Shown piece after piece: positions 9,583 through 21,090 of a stretch of DNA of 30,103 nt (position 1 is the first letter of the stretch; the number at the start of each line of letters is the position of its first letter). Position numbers and translations under genes: made by a program. The notes under the pieces were generated by a model, which was not told where the DNA came from, made no database searches, and worked only from the letters and a program-made list of their open reading frames with translations. Origin of the DNA: Aureobasidium sp. EXF-3400 (lineage: Eukaryota > Ascomycota > Dothideomycetes > Dothideales > Saccotheciaceae); the NCBI GenBank assembly GCA_024195585.1, contig SWBL01000473.1:1-30103 (forward strand), in the 5' to 3' direction.

Positions 9583-10746
9583 AAAGGCCTCGTAGGTCGG
9601 CGAACAATGCCGCAAACCCACAATACTCAGCTTTATCAGGACAACAAGTCGCTGTGCTGAGAGCAGATCCAATGCTGGTAATTGGATTTGCGAACCTTTC
9701 CTTCTCTTCACAGCCGGATCCATGGCTTGAGCCATCGAGATCACGAGTTTACGACAGAATGGTATTGACCTCTATGGTCGCATGAGCTCATAATTTGTTC
9801 AGGGAGCACTCTCTTTTGTTGAAACTCGGAGCATGGTCCTCACTCCACTCTATCATTAGGCGTTAGGTCGTTAGGAAGGACAGAAGCTGCATTGCATAAC
9901 AGTCTTCGTTTTGCTCAACGTCAGTATCCTGGGCTGATTCGAAGCTGCGAGGACCAACCAGGGTGGATGTCTGGTCTTTTTTGGACGACTAGGATAGTCC
10001 AAATTGACATGTTTGGGTTTCGGTGCGTGTGAGGTTGGAAAGCGTCCTTTTATTTGGAATGCGACAGAAATACAACACATTTGAACAGCGAAAGGCTGTT
10101 CCACCACCGACTCTCAATCCAGAACTTGTTTGCTAGACACTTGCCGGCGAGGAAGACCGTCAACATGTGCATTCGCGCAAGCGTGCAGGACATGGTCCTT
10201 ATTCAAGGGGTCGGTGTCTCAGTCCTGCCTGCATCGGGCAACGACGCTGGTTGATCATCGAGTGATTGGCCGTGCGAAGCCTTTCCAGCCGTCTTCCTCT
10301 GTCAAAACTTGTTCTGTGACGACATCTTACACTACATCTGCCTGCAAAAGAGGCATTCCGTAGCACCACACCTCCTATTCTACCAAGCCTTTAGCTGTCT
10401 TTGATGCGATCAACGTCACAGTCCGGACGTTTTCAATCTATTTTTCGGCTCGGTAGCGACGCACTTGAATCGAACCCTGTGCCTTATATCTGGATTGTAT
10501 TACTTTGTACCTTGTAGCGACATACCAATGGCGTTTGTGACGTGTGATCTTCACCAGTTCATGCGCGGTTATTATGGGGAGAGACTCAACTTCCTCCTTG
10601 ACTTGCGATTTTGTGCTCCCGAACTGCATGACCTGAAATTTCATCTCGACAGACTCTGATCAGTCTCGTCAGCGCAGCGTATTCGACAAACAACCAGAGA
10701 CCTTGATATATCATTTGTTTCAGCTGGCCCATTATACAATACAGAC
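9583..10746. other. Intergenic region
   Basis: 1.16 kb between two plus-strand genes. Only short frames without recognisable domains are present. I see no RNA gene or repeat here. The right end presumably contains the promoter of the kelch gene. Confidence 0.5.
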
Positions 10747-13196
10747 ATGCGGCCGAGCTCAAACGATAAGAGTTTTGAATCAACAGAAAGAGATGGGATA
10801 ATGGACACCACCAATCGACCAAACAATCGCTATCTCGTCAAGCTGGGCGCGGTTGCCCTCATTGTCGCAGCAAGTCTTCCGTTCATACAACAACCGGTAC
10901 CGACGGAGAGCAATGCCGCCCCTAGCATAGGTGTTGACAGTCGAGCCGTTCCTCGCGAGAGAAACATGGTTCTGGAGACTCGAGCAGACAGTCCAACCGA
11001 TGTATGCACACGATGGTCGCACCAATCTGCTGTGGTCAACGGAACACTTTACATCTATGGCGGACAAGCTACGACTGAACCTGGGCAAACTCAGAACAAG
11101 TGGAGTAAGGGTGCTACTCCGACTCTTGTGAGAAAACGCTAAATATAATATCCCAGACAACGACTTCCTTTCAATGGACCTCACCAAAAGCTGGCAGATC
11201 TCCAGTCCTTCCTTGACTGGCCTACCACAACCATCTGGTCCCCCAAATGTGTCAAACGGCTTCTTGTGGAACTCACACGAGTCTGTATTCCTATATGGTG
11301 GAGAGTTCTCAGATAACCCCCTCGATACACCAACAGCCTTCTCGCTATGGGAATACAACGCCATAAACTCCCAGTGGTACGAACATAACAATCCGACTAC
11401 CTCGTCCGGCGAAAATGCTCAGTCTGGAAACCAAGCAGTACAACGTGCAGCTGAAGGCGCTGGCGCCTCGGTGCCCGGATTGGGTCGTGGATTCTACTTT
11501 GGTGGACATGAAGATACCCACACAACCGAAGGCTGGTCAAATCAAGTTGCACGAATCTACATCAAGTCGTTGATCGAGTTCACCTTCCCTGGATATCAAA
11601 ACAACCAAGTAACCTCTCTATCGGATAGTAAAGCTGCAGGCAGCGATGGTGCATGGCGTAATGTCACCGATGGAGGTGCTCAAGACAGTGCAGGATTCCC
11701 GGAACGCGCTGATGGCCTGCTTGTGTACATACCCGGCTTCGGCGATCAAGGCATCCTTCTCGGTCTGGCTGGAGGAACAGCGGATACATTCGTAAGTCAA
11801 CATACACTCTGCGATACATTTGTGCCGGTCAAAGACTCGCGCGATCGCATATAGGAAAATCTGCTGACAATCTCAGACACAAATGAATGTCATCGACGTC
11901 TATGATATCGCCACCTCAACTTGGTATAAGCAAGCGACAAGTGGCCCTACACCAAAGATTCGCGTGAATCCATGCGCTGCAGTCGCAGCTGCCTCGGATG
12001 GCAGTTCATACCAAGTTCACATGTTCGGTGGACAAAATCTTATCCCTGCTGGTAACCAGACTCAGTATGATGATCTCTGGATCCTTACTGTTCCTTCTTT
12101 CACCTGGATTCAAGTCGACCAGAGTACGCAATCAGTACCGCCTGGTAGAGCTGGTCACTCATGTCAGATGTGGGATGGTCAGATGGTGGTAGTTGGTGGT
12201 TATGTTGGCGATCAACTCAGCTGCGACAGTCCTGGTATCTACGTGCTAGATGCAAGCACTTTGAAATGGGCCACTGGATTCAATGCATTAAGTGGAGGCT
12301 CTGAATCGAATTCTGCAGCAACTTCTGGATCGTCTGGAAGTTCTTCCAATGCAGCTGCAGCATCGGCATCTGGTGCGTCTACAACCGGCGGCGCAGCATC
12401 GCCTAGCGGATCAAGCTCCAGCGACTGGATCTCGAATGCTCGTACCAACCCCTTCAACCAACAGCCAGCTCAACTAGCCAACGGCAGTAGTCCAGGTGGT
12501 CTCGAGGGCTCTTACGGCTACCAAGTTCCCGACATCGTCATCTCGGTCATCGGTGGTAACGCTCAGGGAGGTGCTACCGTTACAGCACCAGCTCAGACAC
12601 CAGATGGTGGACCTTTGAAGACAGGCAGTCCGATCATCTACAGCACCGTGACTTCCAGCTCGACCGCCACAGCCACAAGCAATCCTAGCGGCAACTCTGG
12701 ATCAGAAAACAAAGGCAGCAGCGGCCCCAATATTGGTGCCATTGTTGCTGGTGTGATCGCAGGAATTCTCTTTGTCATCGTCTGCTATCTCGCATTCTGC
12801 GCCTGGCTCTACCGCAAGCGTCTCGAACTTTACAAGCGTCATGTCGAGATGGCACAGCAACAAGCGCTCAACGAAAAGAATCACCCGACCATTGCAGGTC
12901 TCATACCCGCAGGAGCAGGCTCCTCAAGTGGAGGCTCGAATGATCGTCGTCCTTGGACTTCAAGTGAGAACGCCAGTGGAAAGGGAAGCGGAAATCGCAA
13001 CAATGATTGGGGCGAGGGCTTCACTGAAACATACAGAACAGATACTGCCGGCCAAGGTAGTGTGGAAGGGTTCTTGATGAGAAGGAGCAGTGATGATAGC
13101 GGTGCACCTGAGGACTTACTGGTGGGCAATACGCCATCCTTCTGGGGCACTGTTCTCGCTCCTCGACGCAGTTTACGCGTCGTCAACCGAGATTAA
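10747..13196 (+). CDS. Single-pass membrane kelch-repeat (beta-propeller) protein
   Basis: Three exons, 10747-11104, 11157-11791 and 11877-13196, give 770 aa. Introns are 52 nt (GTAAGG...CCCAG) and 85 nt (GTAAGT, GCTGAC, CTCAG). Joining at 11104/11157 yields the continuous NKWNNDFLSMDLTKSWQ. A hydrophobic segment near residues 30-48 looks like a signal peptide or anchor. Kelch-type blades follow: GTLYIYGGQ (99-107), ESVFLYGGEF, GRGFYFGGHE, VHMFGGQN and QMVVVGGYVGD, with intervening W-x-x positions. A Ser/Ala/Gly-rich stalk (about 470-615) leads to one transmembrane helix (about 617-640, IGAIVAGVIAGILFVIVCYLA). A basic stop-transfer YRKR and a ~125-residue Ser/Gly-rich cytoplasmic tail end the protein. 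The likely topology is propeller outside, tail inside. A cell-surface or wall-sensing role is only inference. An internal ATG at 10801 is an alternative start. Confidence 0.9.
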
Positions 13197-13602
13197 ATGG
13201 CTGAAGACCGCTCAAGCTGTGCTTTGGGTATCTCAAGAAGAACTTTATCTCGTCTCATGATTTGATGTATGTGATGCCTGGACAGAATGTATAGATTGAT
13301 TCTTTGTTCCTTGTATCGTCTTCTTCTTGCCACTTCTTAACCAGTTTCCAAGCGCCTGGATTGATTTGTTCCAGCAATAACCATTATGAACGCGCCATCC
13401 TCAACAGACTCATTCAAATCATATCAAAGGCCAAGCAAACAAGTTCCATGGTACTGAGATTCTCCGAGACGTTCACGTCATACACATCACAGATGAATAG
13501 GTAAGTTGTTCAGCGAAATTTTACGATTCCTCATTTCTCATATAATATTCTGGTAACGACTGTGATATAAGATCTTTCGACTTCAAGCGAAGCGGGAAAG
13601 CC
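13197..13602. other. Intergenic, convergent 3' ends
   Basis: About 400 bp between the stops of the kelch gene and THI4. It is somewhat AT-rich, as expected of two 3' UTRs. No gene-like frame is visible. Confidence 0.5.
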
Positions 13603-14677
<1,075 letters not shown>

Positions 14678-14692
14678 TCAAGTTTGGTAAAT

Positions 14693-14924
14693 CTGCAACT
14701 GATTAGAACATGCCATGGAGGCACAAGAGGGATGGTTCGGTTATGCATGATCCTTTCGCTGGTATTATCCAGAAATCAAGTTCAGACGGTTTAATCTCAG
14801 AACGATAGCGAGGCCATAAATTCTGACGCCAATGTCCATGATCAAAGATCAATGGGTTGGCAGACAGAAGCTCGCTATCGGACACCCGCTCATGCATCAG
14901 GTAAAACCCGTTGTTTGAAGTTAC
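14693..14924 (-). other. Predicted 5' UTR intron of THI4 carrying the riboswitch
   Basis: On the minus strand a GTAACT donor starts at 14924 and an acceptor GTTGCAG ends at 14693, with a TTCTAAT branch-like site close to the acceptor. The predicted intron is 232 nt, far longer than other introns in the window, and encloses the TPP aptamer. The acceptor is 27 nt from the THI4 start codon. The boundaries are inferred from sequence signals. Confidence 0.65.
14746..14896 (-). promoter_or_regulatory. TPP riboswitch (THI element) upstream of THI4
   Basis: Minus-strand order of elements: P1 5' strand TGCATGA (14890-14896), GCGGGTGTCC, and a long P3 stem pairing 14871-14880 with 14803-14812 (10 perfect base pairs around a ~58-nt insert). 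The invariant CTGAGA follows at 14795-14800, then CTTGAT near 14775-14780, GGATAATACCAGCGAAAGG at 14753-14771, and the P1 3' strand TCATGCA (14746-14752). CTGAGA, the ATACCAGCG block and a closing P1 are the hallmarks of the class, and a variable-length P3 is usual in fungi. In known fungal cases (Neurospora NMT1, Aspergillus thiA) TPP binding changes splicing of the leader and lowers expression. The same mode is inferred here. Confidence 0.95.
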
Positions 14925-14946
14925 CTTGACCCTTGATCATCTCTGA

Positions 14947-15072
14947 TCAGAGAATACCATTCGAAAAGTATATCACGCATCGATCCATGATGGATGAGCG
15001 TACCGTAGAACGGTTGGATCTGCTCGAAGAAGTCAGCATTGGGTAACACGGCCACAAAGGGCTACGATACAT
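14947..15072 (-). CDS. Putative upstream ORF in the THI4 leader (41 codons)
   Basis: An ATG at 15072 opens a 41-codon frame (starting MYRSPLW) that stops at 14947, 22 nt before the predicted leader-intron donor. It lies between the inferred transcription start and the riboswitch. It resembles the leader uORFs that take part in riboswitch control of other fungal thiamine genes, but the peptide itself shows no recognisable features. Whether it is in the mature transcript depends on the true start site. Confidence 0.35.
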   Translation of the reverse strand: MYRSPLWPCYPMLTSSSRSNRSTVRSSIMDRCVIYFSNGIL

Positions 15073-15084
15073 GTCAATTGATTC

Positions 15085-15154
15085 TGAGAGTTGTGTTTGG
15101 AGAGAAGGAAGAGAAAGAGAGAGGAGAGATTGAGAGAAATATGACTCTTAAATA
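15085..15154 (-). promoter_or_regulatory. Probable THI4 core promoter
   Basis: On the minus strand TATTTAAG (15147-15154) is followed by a ~45-nt pyrimidine-rich tract and then CCAAACACAACTCTCAG. This arrangement is common at strongly expressed fungal genes, where transcription starts at or just after the CT tract. It would give a leader of about 420 nt before splicing. Confidence 0.5.
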
Positions 15155-16787
15155 CCCAGCTATGTAGGAGTGATACATACGAACGCGGGGCCCAGGAATA
15201 ATGTTGTTACGACCCGCCGACCCCTCCCTCGCACGGTACGGCAGTAGACCTGAGCAACAGTTCATCGGACGTCAATTGGTTCAATGGCAAATGGCAGCTC
15301 CTGTATGGATAAACCGTAAACCTGTTGTGCCGTGTGAGTCGAGCTGCGGGCCGAGTCGAACGATCATGCCACCTGGAGGATTGATAAGAAGCACGTGGGG
15401 TCCTTTATCAAACAGAGCAAGGATACTCAGGCATACCCATGGAATACATACTGTCAAGGATGTCGAGAGCTTTCCTCACAGAAGAGGTTGAGTTTCCAAG
15501 AAAATGCTCCTTGAGCTATATCACTTCGAGGTAGTATAGAGCTTGTGGTGTTGACCTGCTTGTCGACAGCAGGATGGTAGGGCTGCCTCCGCTTGCGGCC
15601 ACCGAGAGAAACACCATTGCTTGATATCAACTCCCAGACTATAGGAAACGGCACATGCTGGATGTACTCGACTATAGGTTCGCTACAGATTAGAAGTAGC
15701 AGAGTATTCTCCTTCATCGTCGCATTATTGTCCTACTATGCTGGACGACCCATCGCCATTGCTTATCGACCAATCGCCCTGTTCTCCGCTGTGAAGCCAT
15801 CTGCCTCAAGCTGAGTGAGGGGCTTCTGTCGTGACCGCGACATCGCAACTTCGAAACCTCGAGCGATACTGACGACGTGAATAGACTTTGGCTCGAGCGA
15901 AGTCAAAGGAACCTCTCGCAGAGACGGAAGGAACGACTGGAGCGTTTGGTTCATGCTTCGCCAAGCAAACCACAACGAGATGCCATGCACGCCAATTCTC
16001 CGGTTCTGTGTGCTGTCTAGATTGCTCTCGCCTGGCGCCGAGGATGTTTCCTTGTCTCTTTCTTACACATGTGAAAGCAGGTGGGCTTGCTCTGGAAAGG
16101 ATGAGGCCCAAGGGCGCAATCATGCATTCAGCCGCGTTTTCGTGTGTGTCAGCGAATGCGGAGCAATTCATCAGTGTCCATTACTACATTCGGAACGGGA
16201 TGATGCTGTTCCATGCGACCTCTGCAGAATCTATCTGCACGTCGATATCATTGCTGACGCCTAGACAGCAACAATACAGTCGGTTTAGCTGTATCCGTTG
16301 GCTAGAGAAAGCAAGTCTGGTTCTCTGGTGTCGCTGTGCAAAGATTGGATATCACAAAGAGTGGTGAGAAAACAGGCAGCTCCCGCCAAGCATATTTTGC
16401 ACTTCGGACTACTCCTCTCTGTCCGGAGCCCCACCTTGCTGCTTTCCAACCTACCCTCGCACACACACACCCTACACGAGTGTGAGCATTCGGGCTTAGG
16501 AAAGGCTCGCCGGCTGGCTTGATCAGCAGCTGATGATTCACGGTGAGGTAGGAGACATTATGAGTTACAAGCCCTGCCATGACAGGATTGCTGCCGTGCT
16601 GCCGGCAAAGGAATGAAATAGGACATTTTAAATCTACCGAGTCTATTCGTTTGTACGATCTTTCCTCTCTTTCTCAAGTCTGCTCTCTTTCCTTTCTGCA
16701 TTTCTGATTGCTTTCGATGACGGACCCCTTGTCTTTGGACTACTATCATCATCGCTTCAACCCACCTGTTCTCCTTGATCTTTCACC
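15155..16787. other. Long divergent intergenic region
   Basis: 1.6 kb between the THI4 promoter and the lipocalin gene. A 121-codon ATG frame on the minus strand (15806-16171) has no recognisable domain. I see no tRNA, no transposon signature and no clear repeat. A CT-rich stretch just before 16788 (about 16660-16700) probably belongs to the lipocalin promoter or leader. Confidence 0.45.
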
Positions 16788-17788
16788 ATGCCTAGCCAGG
16801 TGATTACCTTGACCAGCACAACCTATCTCCAAGTGCCCAAAGTGGTCCCGTATCGCAAGAACAGGTCAAGGTCACGGTCAAGATCGTCCTCGCGGCCCAA
16901 GTCTCCGGAACCCGTGTCACCACAGCCGATCAAAGCCCGACCATCACTACGACCAGTTACACCTCCACTACCTCCTCCCTTCCCACCAAAGATGTCTGAA
17001 ATCAGGACACAATCACCACGACCCCAGAGTCTAGCTTATGACTTCAAGACTTCATCGACGAATAATGGCTCCAGCGCGCCCAGGACGAACGGAAACACGA
17101 CATACAGCCTCGATGTCTCTTCTCCTAGCATCAACATATCAGATCTAGACGATTTGAATGGCGACTACTACACACTCTCCAAAACGCCATCTCCACCTCC
17201 CCAGCGACCCCTGCGGCAAAGACTAGTCGGCACCTGGCGTCTAGAAGCCTACATCGCCTACCCAACACCATCATCCCGCTTCCAACGCGCAACCTTCCCC
17301 ATGACCAAGAATGTCACTGGTCTGATCATGTACACACCCGACGGATACATGAGCGCCCACATGCTGATTCCCGGCCAAATGTCCTTCAAGCGTGGCGAAG
17401 GCGAAGAACCGCAATGGGCGGAAGCAGGCAAACGATCCTTTTCGTATGCGGGTCCCTACTACATCACCGATGAGGGTATGGGCAGAGAAGAGATTCTGAG
17501 ACACACCTTCCAGGTTTGCAATCTGCCGGGGTGGTTGGGTGATGTCCAGGTCAGAACGTGGAAGTTCGAGGAGGATGACAATGTGTTGGTACTCGGAAGT
17601 GAAGAGCCTACAGAAATCAGGGTGAGTACTTGCTTGTTGAATCTGCGGGTGATCATGATGTTGACAAATGACTATAGGGTGACCAAAGAATCCCGGTCTT
17701 GAAATGGCGAAGGGTTGTTGACAACTCGAATGGTAGCCCACCTGCGCCTATGCCTCACATCAAGGTCAGCGGGCCGGGCGAGCCATGA
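16788..17788 (+). CDS. Lipocalin-like (Lipocalin_5) domain protein with an RS/proline-rich N-terminus
   Basis: Two exons, 16788-17621 and 17678-17788, give 314 aa. The 56-nt intron has GTGAGT and ACTATAG. The N-terminal ~140 residues look disordered, with a serine-arginine run at 26-36 and many Pro/Ser (including PPLPPPFPPK near 59-68). The domain starts near 146 with LVGTWRLEAYIAY and continues with GLIMYTPDGYMSAHML, FSYAGPYYITDE, HTFQVCNLPGWLGDVQVRTW and, after the intron, PVLKWRR. These are hallmarks of the fungal lipocalin-5 family, often a lone small domain or an accessory of polyketide genes. No ligand or reaction is known. The start ATG has a good context (TTCACC). No signal peptide is visible, so the protein is probably intracellular. 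Confidence 0.88.
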
Positions 17789-18030
17789 TCAATGGAAACG
17801 ACATAATGAGAAGGGAAGATAATGACGCGCTCTGCATATCGAAGTCATTTACACGAACGAAAGAGAAAGCGGCACGCACACGTAAGCATGGCAAGGATCA
17901 TGATTTCTCCATTTTCATCTTTCATGGGTATACCAGGAGTTTCAAGGCGTTATGTCAAAGAAGATTAATCGTGTATTTGACTTGTTACTTTTATACTTCA
18001 TGGTCATTAAACGTGCTCGGGATCTGTGCT

Positions 18031-19121
18031 TTAGATCTTGTAGACGAGCTTCTTGCCCGAGACCTTGCCGGATCTCATGTCATCCATGCCGCCAAAGACA
18101 CCCTCGAGACCGCCTTCGCGGAGCTCCTTGGGGTGAGCCTTGACCTTGCCCTCGGCGAACAGCTTCTCGGCCAGCTCCCAGAACATCTTGCCAAACTCGA
18201 AGTCCTCGGGCTTAGCGGGAATGGGGTGGCCGGCGAAGGTGAATGCCTCACCAACAACGGTGTAGCCGAGAGTGCTCTGGTCAACGACATCCTCGCGGGA
18301 AGACTTGGCAGGGAGAAGGTAGGAGATGACACCGCCCTTGCTCGAGATGGCGTTGGCGCAGATGTCGGGAGAGCTGCCCTCAGCAATGCAGTCGAAGGCG
18401 TGCTTGAGGTTGTCCTTGGTGTGCTCGCGGATCTTGGCTGAGCACTCGGGGTCCTTGTAGTCGAAGGTGGCGTCGGCACCCAGGGACTTGACGAGGTCGT
18501 AGTTGTGAGGAGAGCAGATGGCAATGACCTCAAGACCAGACAGCTTGGCATACTGGATGGCGAGGGTACCGGTGGCGGTGGAGGCACCGTAAATCAGAAC
18601 AGGGAAGGGCTGCTTAGCAGGCTCGGTGGGAAGAGGAAGCTTCAAGCTCTGGTAGAGACCCTGGATTGAATCGATGAGTATCATGTCTTGCAGCATCGTC
18701 CTGAATTGCTTACCTGTCCAACAGTTGTGACACCAACACCAAGAGTGGCAGCATCCTCGGTCGACAATGAGTCGGGGATCTTCATCTGGACATCACCCTT
18801 GGAGAGAGCGTACTGTGCAAAGCATCCGTCCTCCTTGTTGGCAGAGTTGACACCGTGGGAGAAACCAGCAATGCGGTCGCCCTTGGAGAACTTCTTCTGC
18901 ACAGCCGAGCCGACCTCCTCGACGACACCAGCGTAATCACAGCCAACGGTGGCACCAGGGTTGGCGAGGTAGTCCACGTGCTTCCAGTCGGTAGGGTTCA
19001 ATGCAACGGCCTCGACCTTAACCAGGACGTAGTCGTCACGGAGCTTGGGGACGGGAACATCTTGGAGTTCTGCCTTCTTGGCCTCAACGACCTTGATGGC
19101 CTTCATGTTTGAGGGTGCCAT
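18031..19121 (-). CDS. MDR-superfamily NAD(P)H oxidoreductase (enoyl-reductase/ToxD-like)
   Basis: Two exons, 19121-18714 and 18660-18031, give 345 aa, the usual length. The 53-nt intron (18661-18713) has GTAAGC and AATCCAG. The N-terminal GroES-like domain shows VKVEAVALNPTDWKHVD (35-51), GATVGCDYAGVVEEVG (56-71) and GDRIAGF (81-87). The nucleotide-binding fold has IYGASTATGTLAIQYAKL (159-176). The cysteines and histidines of the catalytic and structural zinc sites of classical alcohol dehydrogenases are not evident, so this is a zinc-free reductase. Relatives include yeast YNL134C-type proteins and ToxD. The substrate is unknown. Codons are strongly favoured. No polyketide synthase or other cluster partner is next to it, so a stand-alone detoxification role is more likely than a secondary-metabolite one. 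Confidence 0.92.
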
Positions 19122-19629
19122 TGTTGTGTGATTTGGAGTGTGCGTGTGTGTAGGGTTGGGAGATAGAAAAAAAAGTCAATTGAGGGGCCTACTGAAGTAT
19201 TTGAACAGAAGTTATATTTATTAGAACGAGGGGTAGAGCTATGGCTCGCCTTGTCGCCTTCTAGAAGCATATGGTTAATTGCCGTGCTTAATAATGTCGT
19301 CGACGGGGATAAGAAATGAAACATGACGTAGGCATTCGAGCCTCGGCCGAGTCGATTGTTAACGTCAAAAGTGGTCGAGCGAAGCGAGAATTGTTGGAAA
19401 CGGTTTCAATATTGTAGTATTACAGCCTTCGTATTTGAAGACGGGAGAAAAAAAGCCCATGTTGTGTCCTGTCCTGTCCTGTCCTGGTTGTCGTAGTCAT
19501 AGCTCTTTCGGGGTATCAAAGCCACGCCCATTGTAACGCCATTGTTTCCGTGCCCACCTATCCCAGTCTTCATTATAGCATCTCAAGTGGTCTAGAGCGC
19601 ATCATCGACCCTCAAACGTCGTTCTTCCT
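19122..19629. other. Intergenic region
   Basis: About 500 bp holding the 5' side of the MDR gene and the 3' side of the RCR gene. The only distinct element is a short pentanucleotide repeat, listed separately. Confidence 0.5.
19466..19485. repeat. (GTCCT)4 microsatellite
   Basis: Four perfect tandem GTCCT units lie between the MDR and RCR genes. This is simple-sequence DNA without a visible role. Confidence 0.8.
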
Positions 19630-20253
19630 CTAGTATCTGCCCGGGGGAGGGTCCTTGGGAGGAGCATAGGCACCGTTGTAGGCGGCCTGGGGCTGTTGCA
19701 GCTCAATGTTGTTGCCGTAAGTGTTGGGTGCAGTATAGGCTACGCTCAAGTTAGTACTCATGAAGACGATCTGACAGAGTGATCGTATTGTGACACACCT
19801 GGAGGAGGGTTGTTTGAGTTGTTGTAGTACGGGGTCGAGCTTGTCTCATATTGAGGTTGGACGTTCTGGTTGTAGGTAGGAGCACCGTGGCGGACTGTCC
19901 AACCAGTACCGTAGTAAGGGTTGTTACCGTTCTTGCGGCGTCTTCTTGCGGAAAGACATCTGAAGAATGGTCAGCATAAGCTCTAAGACTGTACAGGCGC
20001 AAAACTCACGAGAAGAGGAAGAACAAGACGAAGAAGACACCGATTATGCAAGCGAGAAGCACCCAGCGTCCCCAGCGGTTCCAGGTGCTGTTGCAGTTGT
20101 TGCCGTAGCAGCTATAGAAATTCATGTCAGCAAAGGTGCGCATACAGAATGATGAGCGCATATGCAGATCTAAAAGCACAGGCGCCAGGAACCAACTTAC
20201 CGGTTGTAATAACCATAGTACTGGCGAGGTTGGAGATTGGGTTGGAGATACAT
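19630..20253 (-). CDS. RCR-type single-pass membrane protein (Congo red resistance/chitin regulation)
   Basis: Four exons, 20253-20201, 20111-20010, 19959-19799 and 19739-19630, give 141 aa. Introns of 89, 50 and 59 nt have GTAAGT, GTGAGT and GTGTGT donors and TATAG, TTCAG and CGTAG acceptors. The last has a TACTAAC branch site, and phases match at every junction. The protein begins MYLQPNLQPRQYYGYY and has two Cys in a short luminal part. One transmembrane helix follows at about 34-54 (VLLACIIGVFFVLFFLFSCL), then the basic ARRRRKNG and a Tyr/Asn/Pro-rich cytoplasmic tail. The tail has a PPAY motif at 104-107, the PPxY class bound by WW domains of Rsp5-family ubiquitin ligases. Yeast Rcr1/Rcr2 share this plan and act in endosome-vacuole sorting of surface proteins and in chitin deposition. 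The family call rests on architecture and motif, not on an alignment. Confidence 0.82.
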
Positions 20254-21090
20254 GTTTGCGTGCGAGTAGAAGTGATGGTTAGATTCACGCGTGTCAGAGA
20301 AGGACAGAGGCGAGGGGTTACGACCGTGTTAAGTACAAGAAGGTTGGTTGTGAGACCTGTGGCTTGGAATGGGAACCGTGACGACACTTTCTTGGCCACC
20401 AAGACTGCGCACGAACGAGGCAGTAACGAACGAGGCAGTGAACGGCACTGCCTTTCCGTCCCAGATCTTGGAGACGGCTAGTCGGTCGATCTGGGAATAA
20501 TCTGTCATGATTGAGTACTTCTTTTGTTCTTTGATCCTTCATAGGACGCCATCATTTGTCTTGTTCGGTCTCGTGGACCGACAAAGCCACGAACTCGCGA
20601 TAGGCGGGTACGATATGCGATAGGCTTGCCTCAGCCACAAAACCCTGTGGCGGTGTAATGTGTCAATTCAGCCATCGGCATTTCCAGAACACTGGTGCCA
20701 GCATTGCCAGCGCATCTTGCATTGCACTCCCACATGATATCGAGGGGGTTTGAAACACACCAAGGACTGCACTTTCTCCTCGCCATCTCCTGTCGTCTTT
20801 CTCTCCCGTTTTCTTCGTGTTTACATCAATCGTTAAATTGCGTATGTTGACTGTCGTATTGTACCCGTGATTCCGTAATCCCATCCCTCAGGCCGCTTGG
20901 AAAAGAAACAAGATCGCAAAGAACAAAGACACCCATGTGTACCGCCGTAACGCTACGCTGCCATCGCTGGTTCGCAGGAAAGAAACCGTCTAAACCCCGC
21001 CGCTTGCAAGAACTATGCAAATGCCCATCAACATCATGACTGGAAGCCATCCTCTATACCGCACAAATGCTCGTGACCTTGGTCGAAACA
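20254..21090. other. Intergenic region
   Basis: About 840 bp between the ARL8 stop and the RCR start, both on the minus strand. It should contain the RCR promoter and the ARL8 3' UTR. No supported gene, RNA or repeat is visible. Confidence 0.5.

Noticed and set aside
15806..16171. 121-codon ATG frame on the minus strand in the large spacer
   Set aside because: Composition looks random (many Arg, Cys, Ser, His), with no domain or neighbouring splice structure that would extend it convincingly.
18031..19121. Secondary-metabolite cluster around the MDR reductase and lipocalin genes
   Set aside because: Both families occur in such clusters, but there is no polyketide synthase, peptide synthetase, terpene synthase, P450, transporter or cluster regulator nearby; the neighbours are housekeeping genes.
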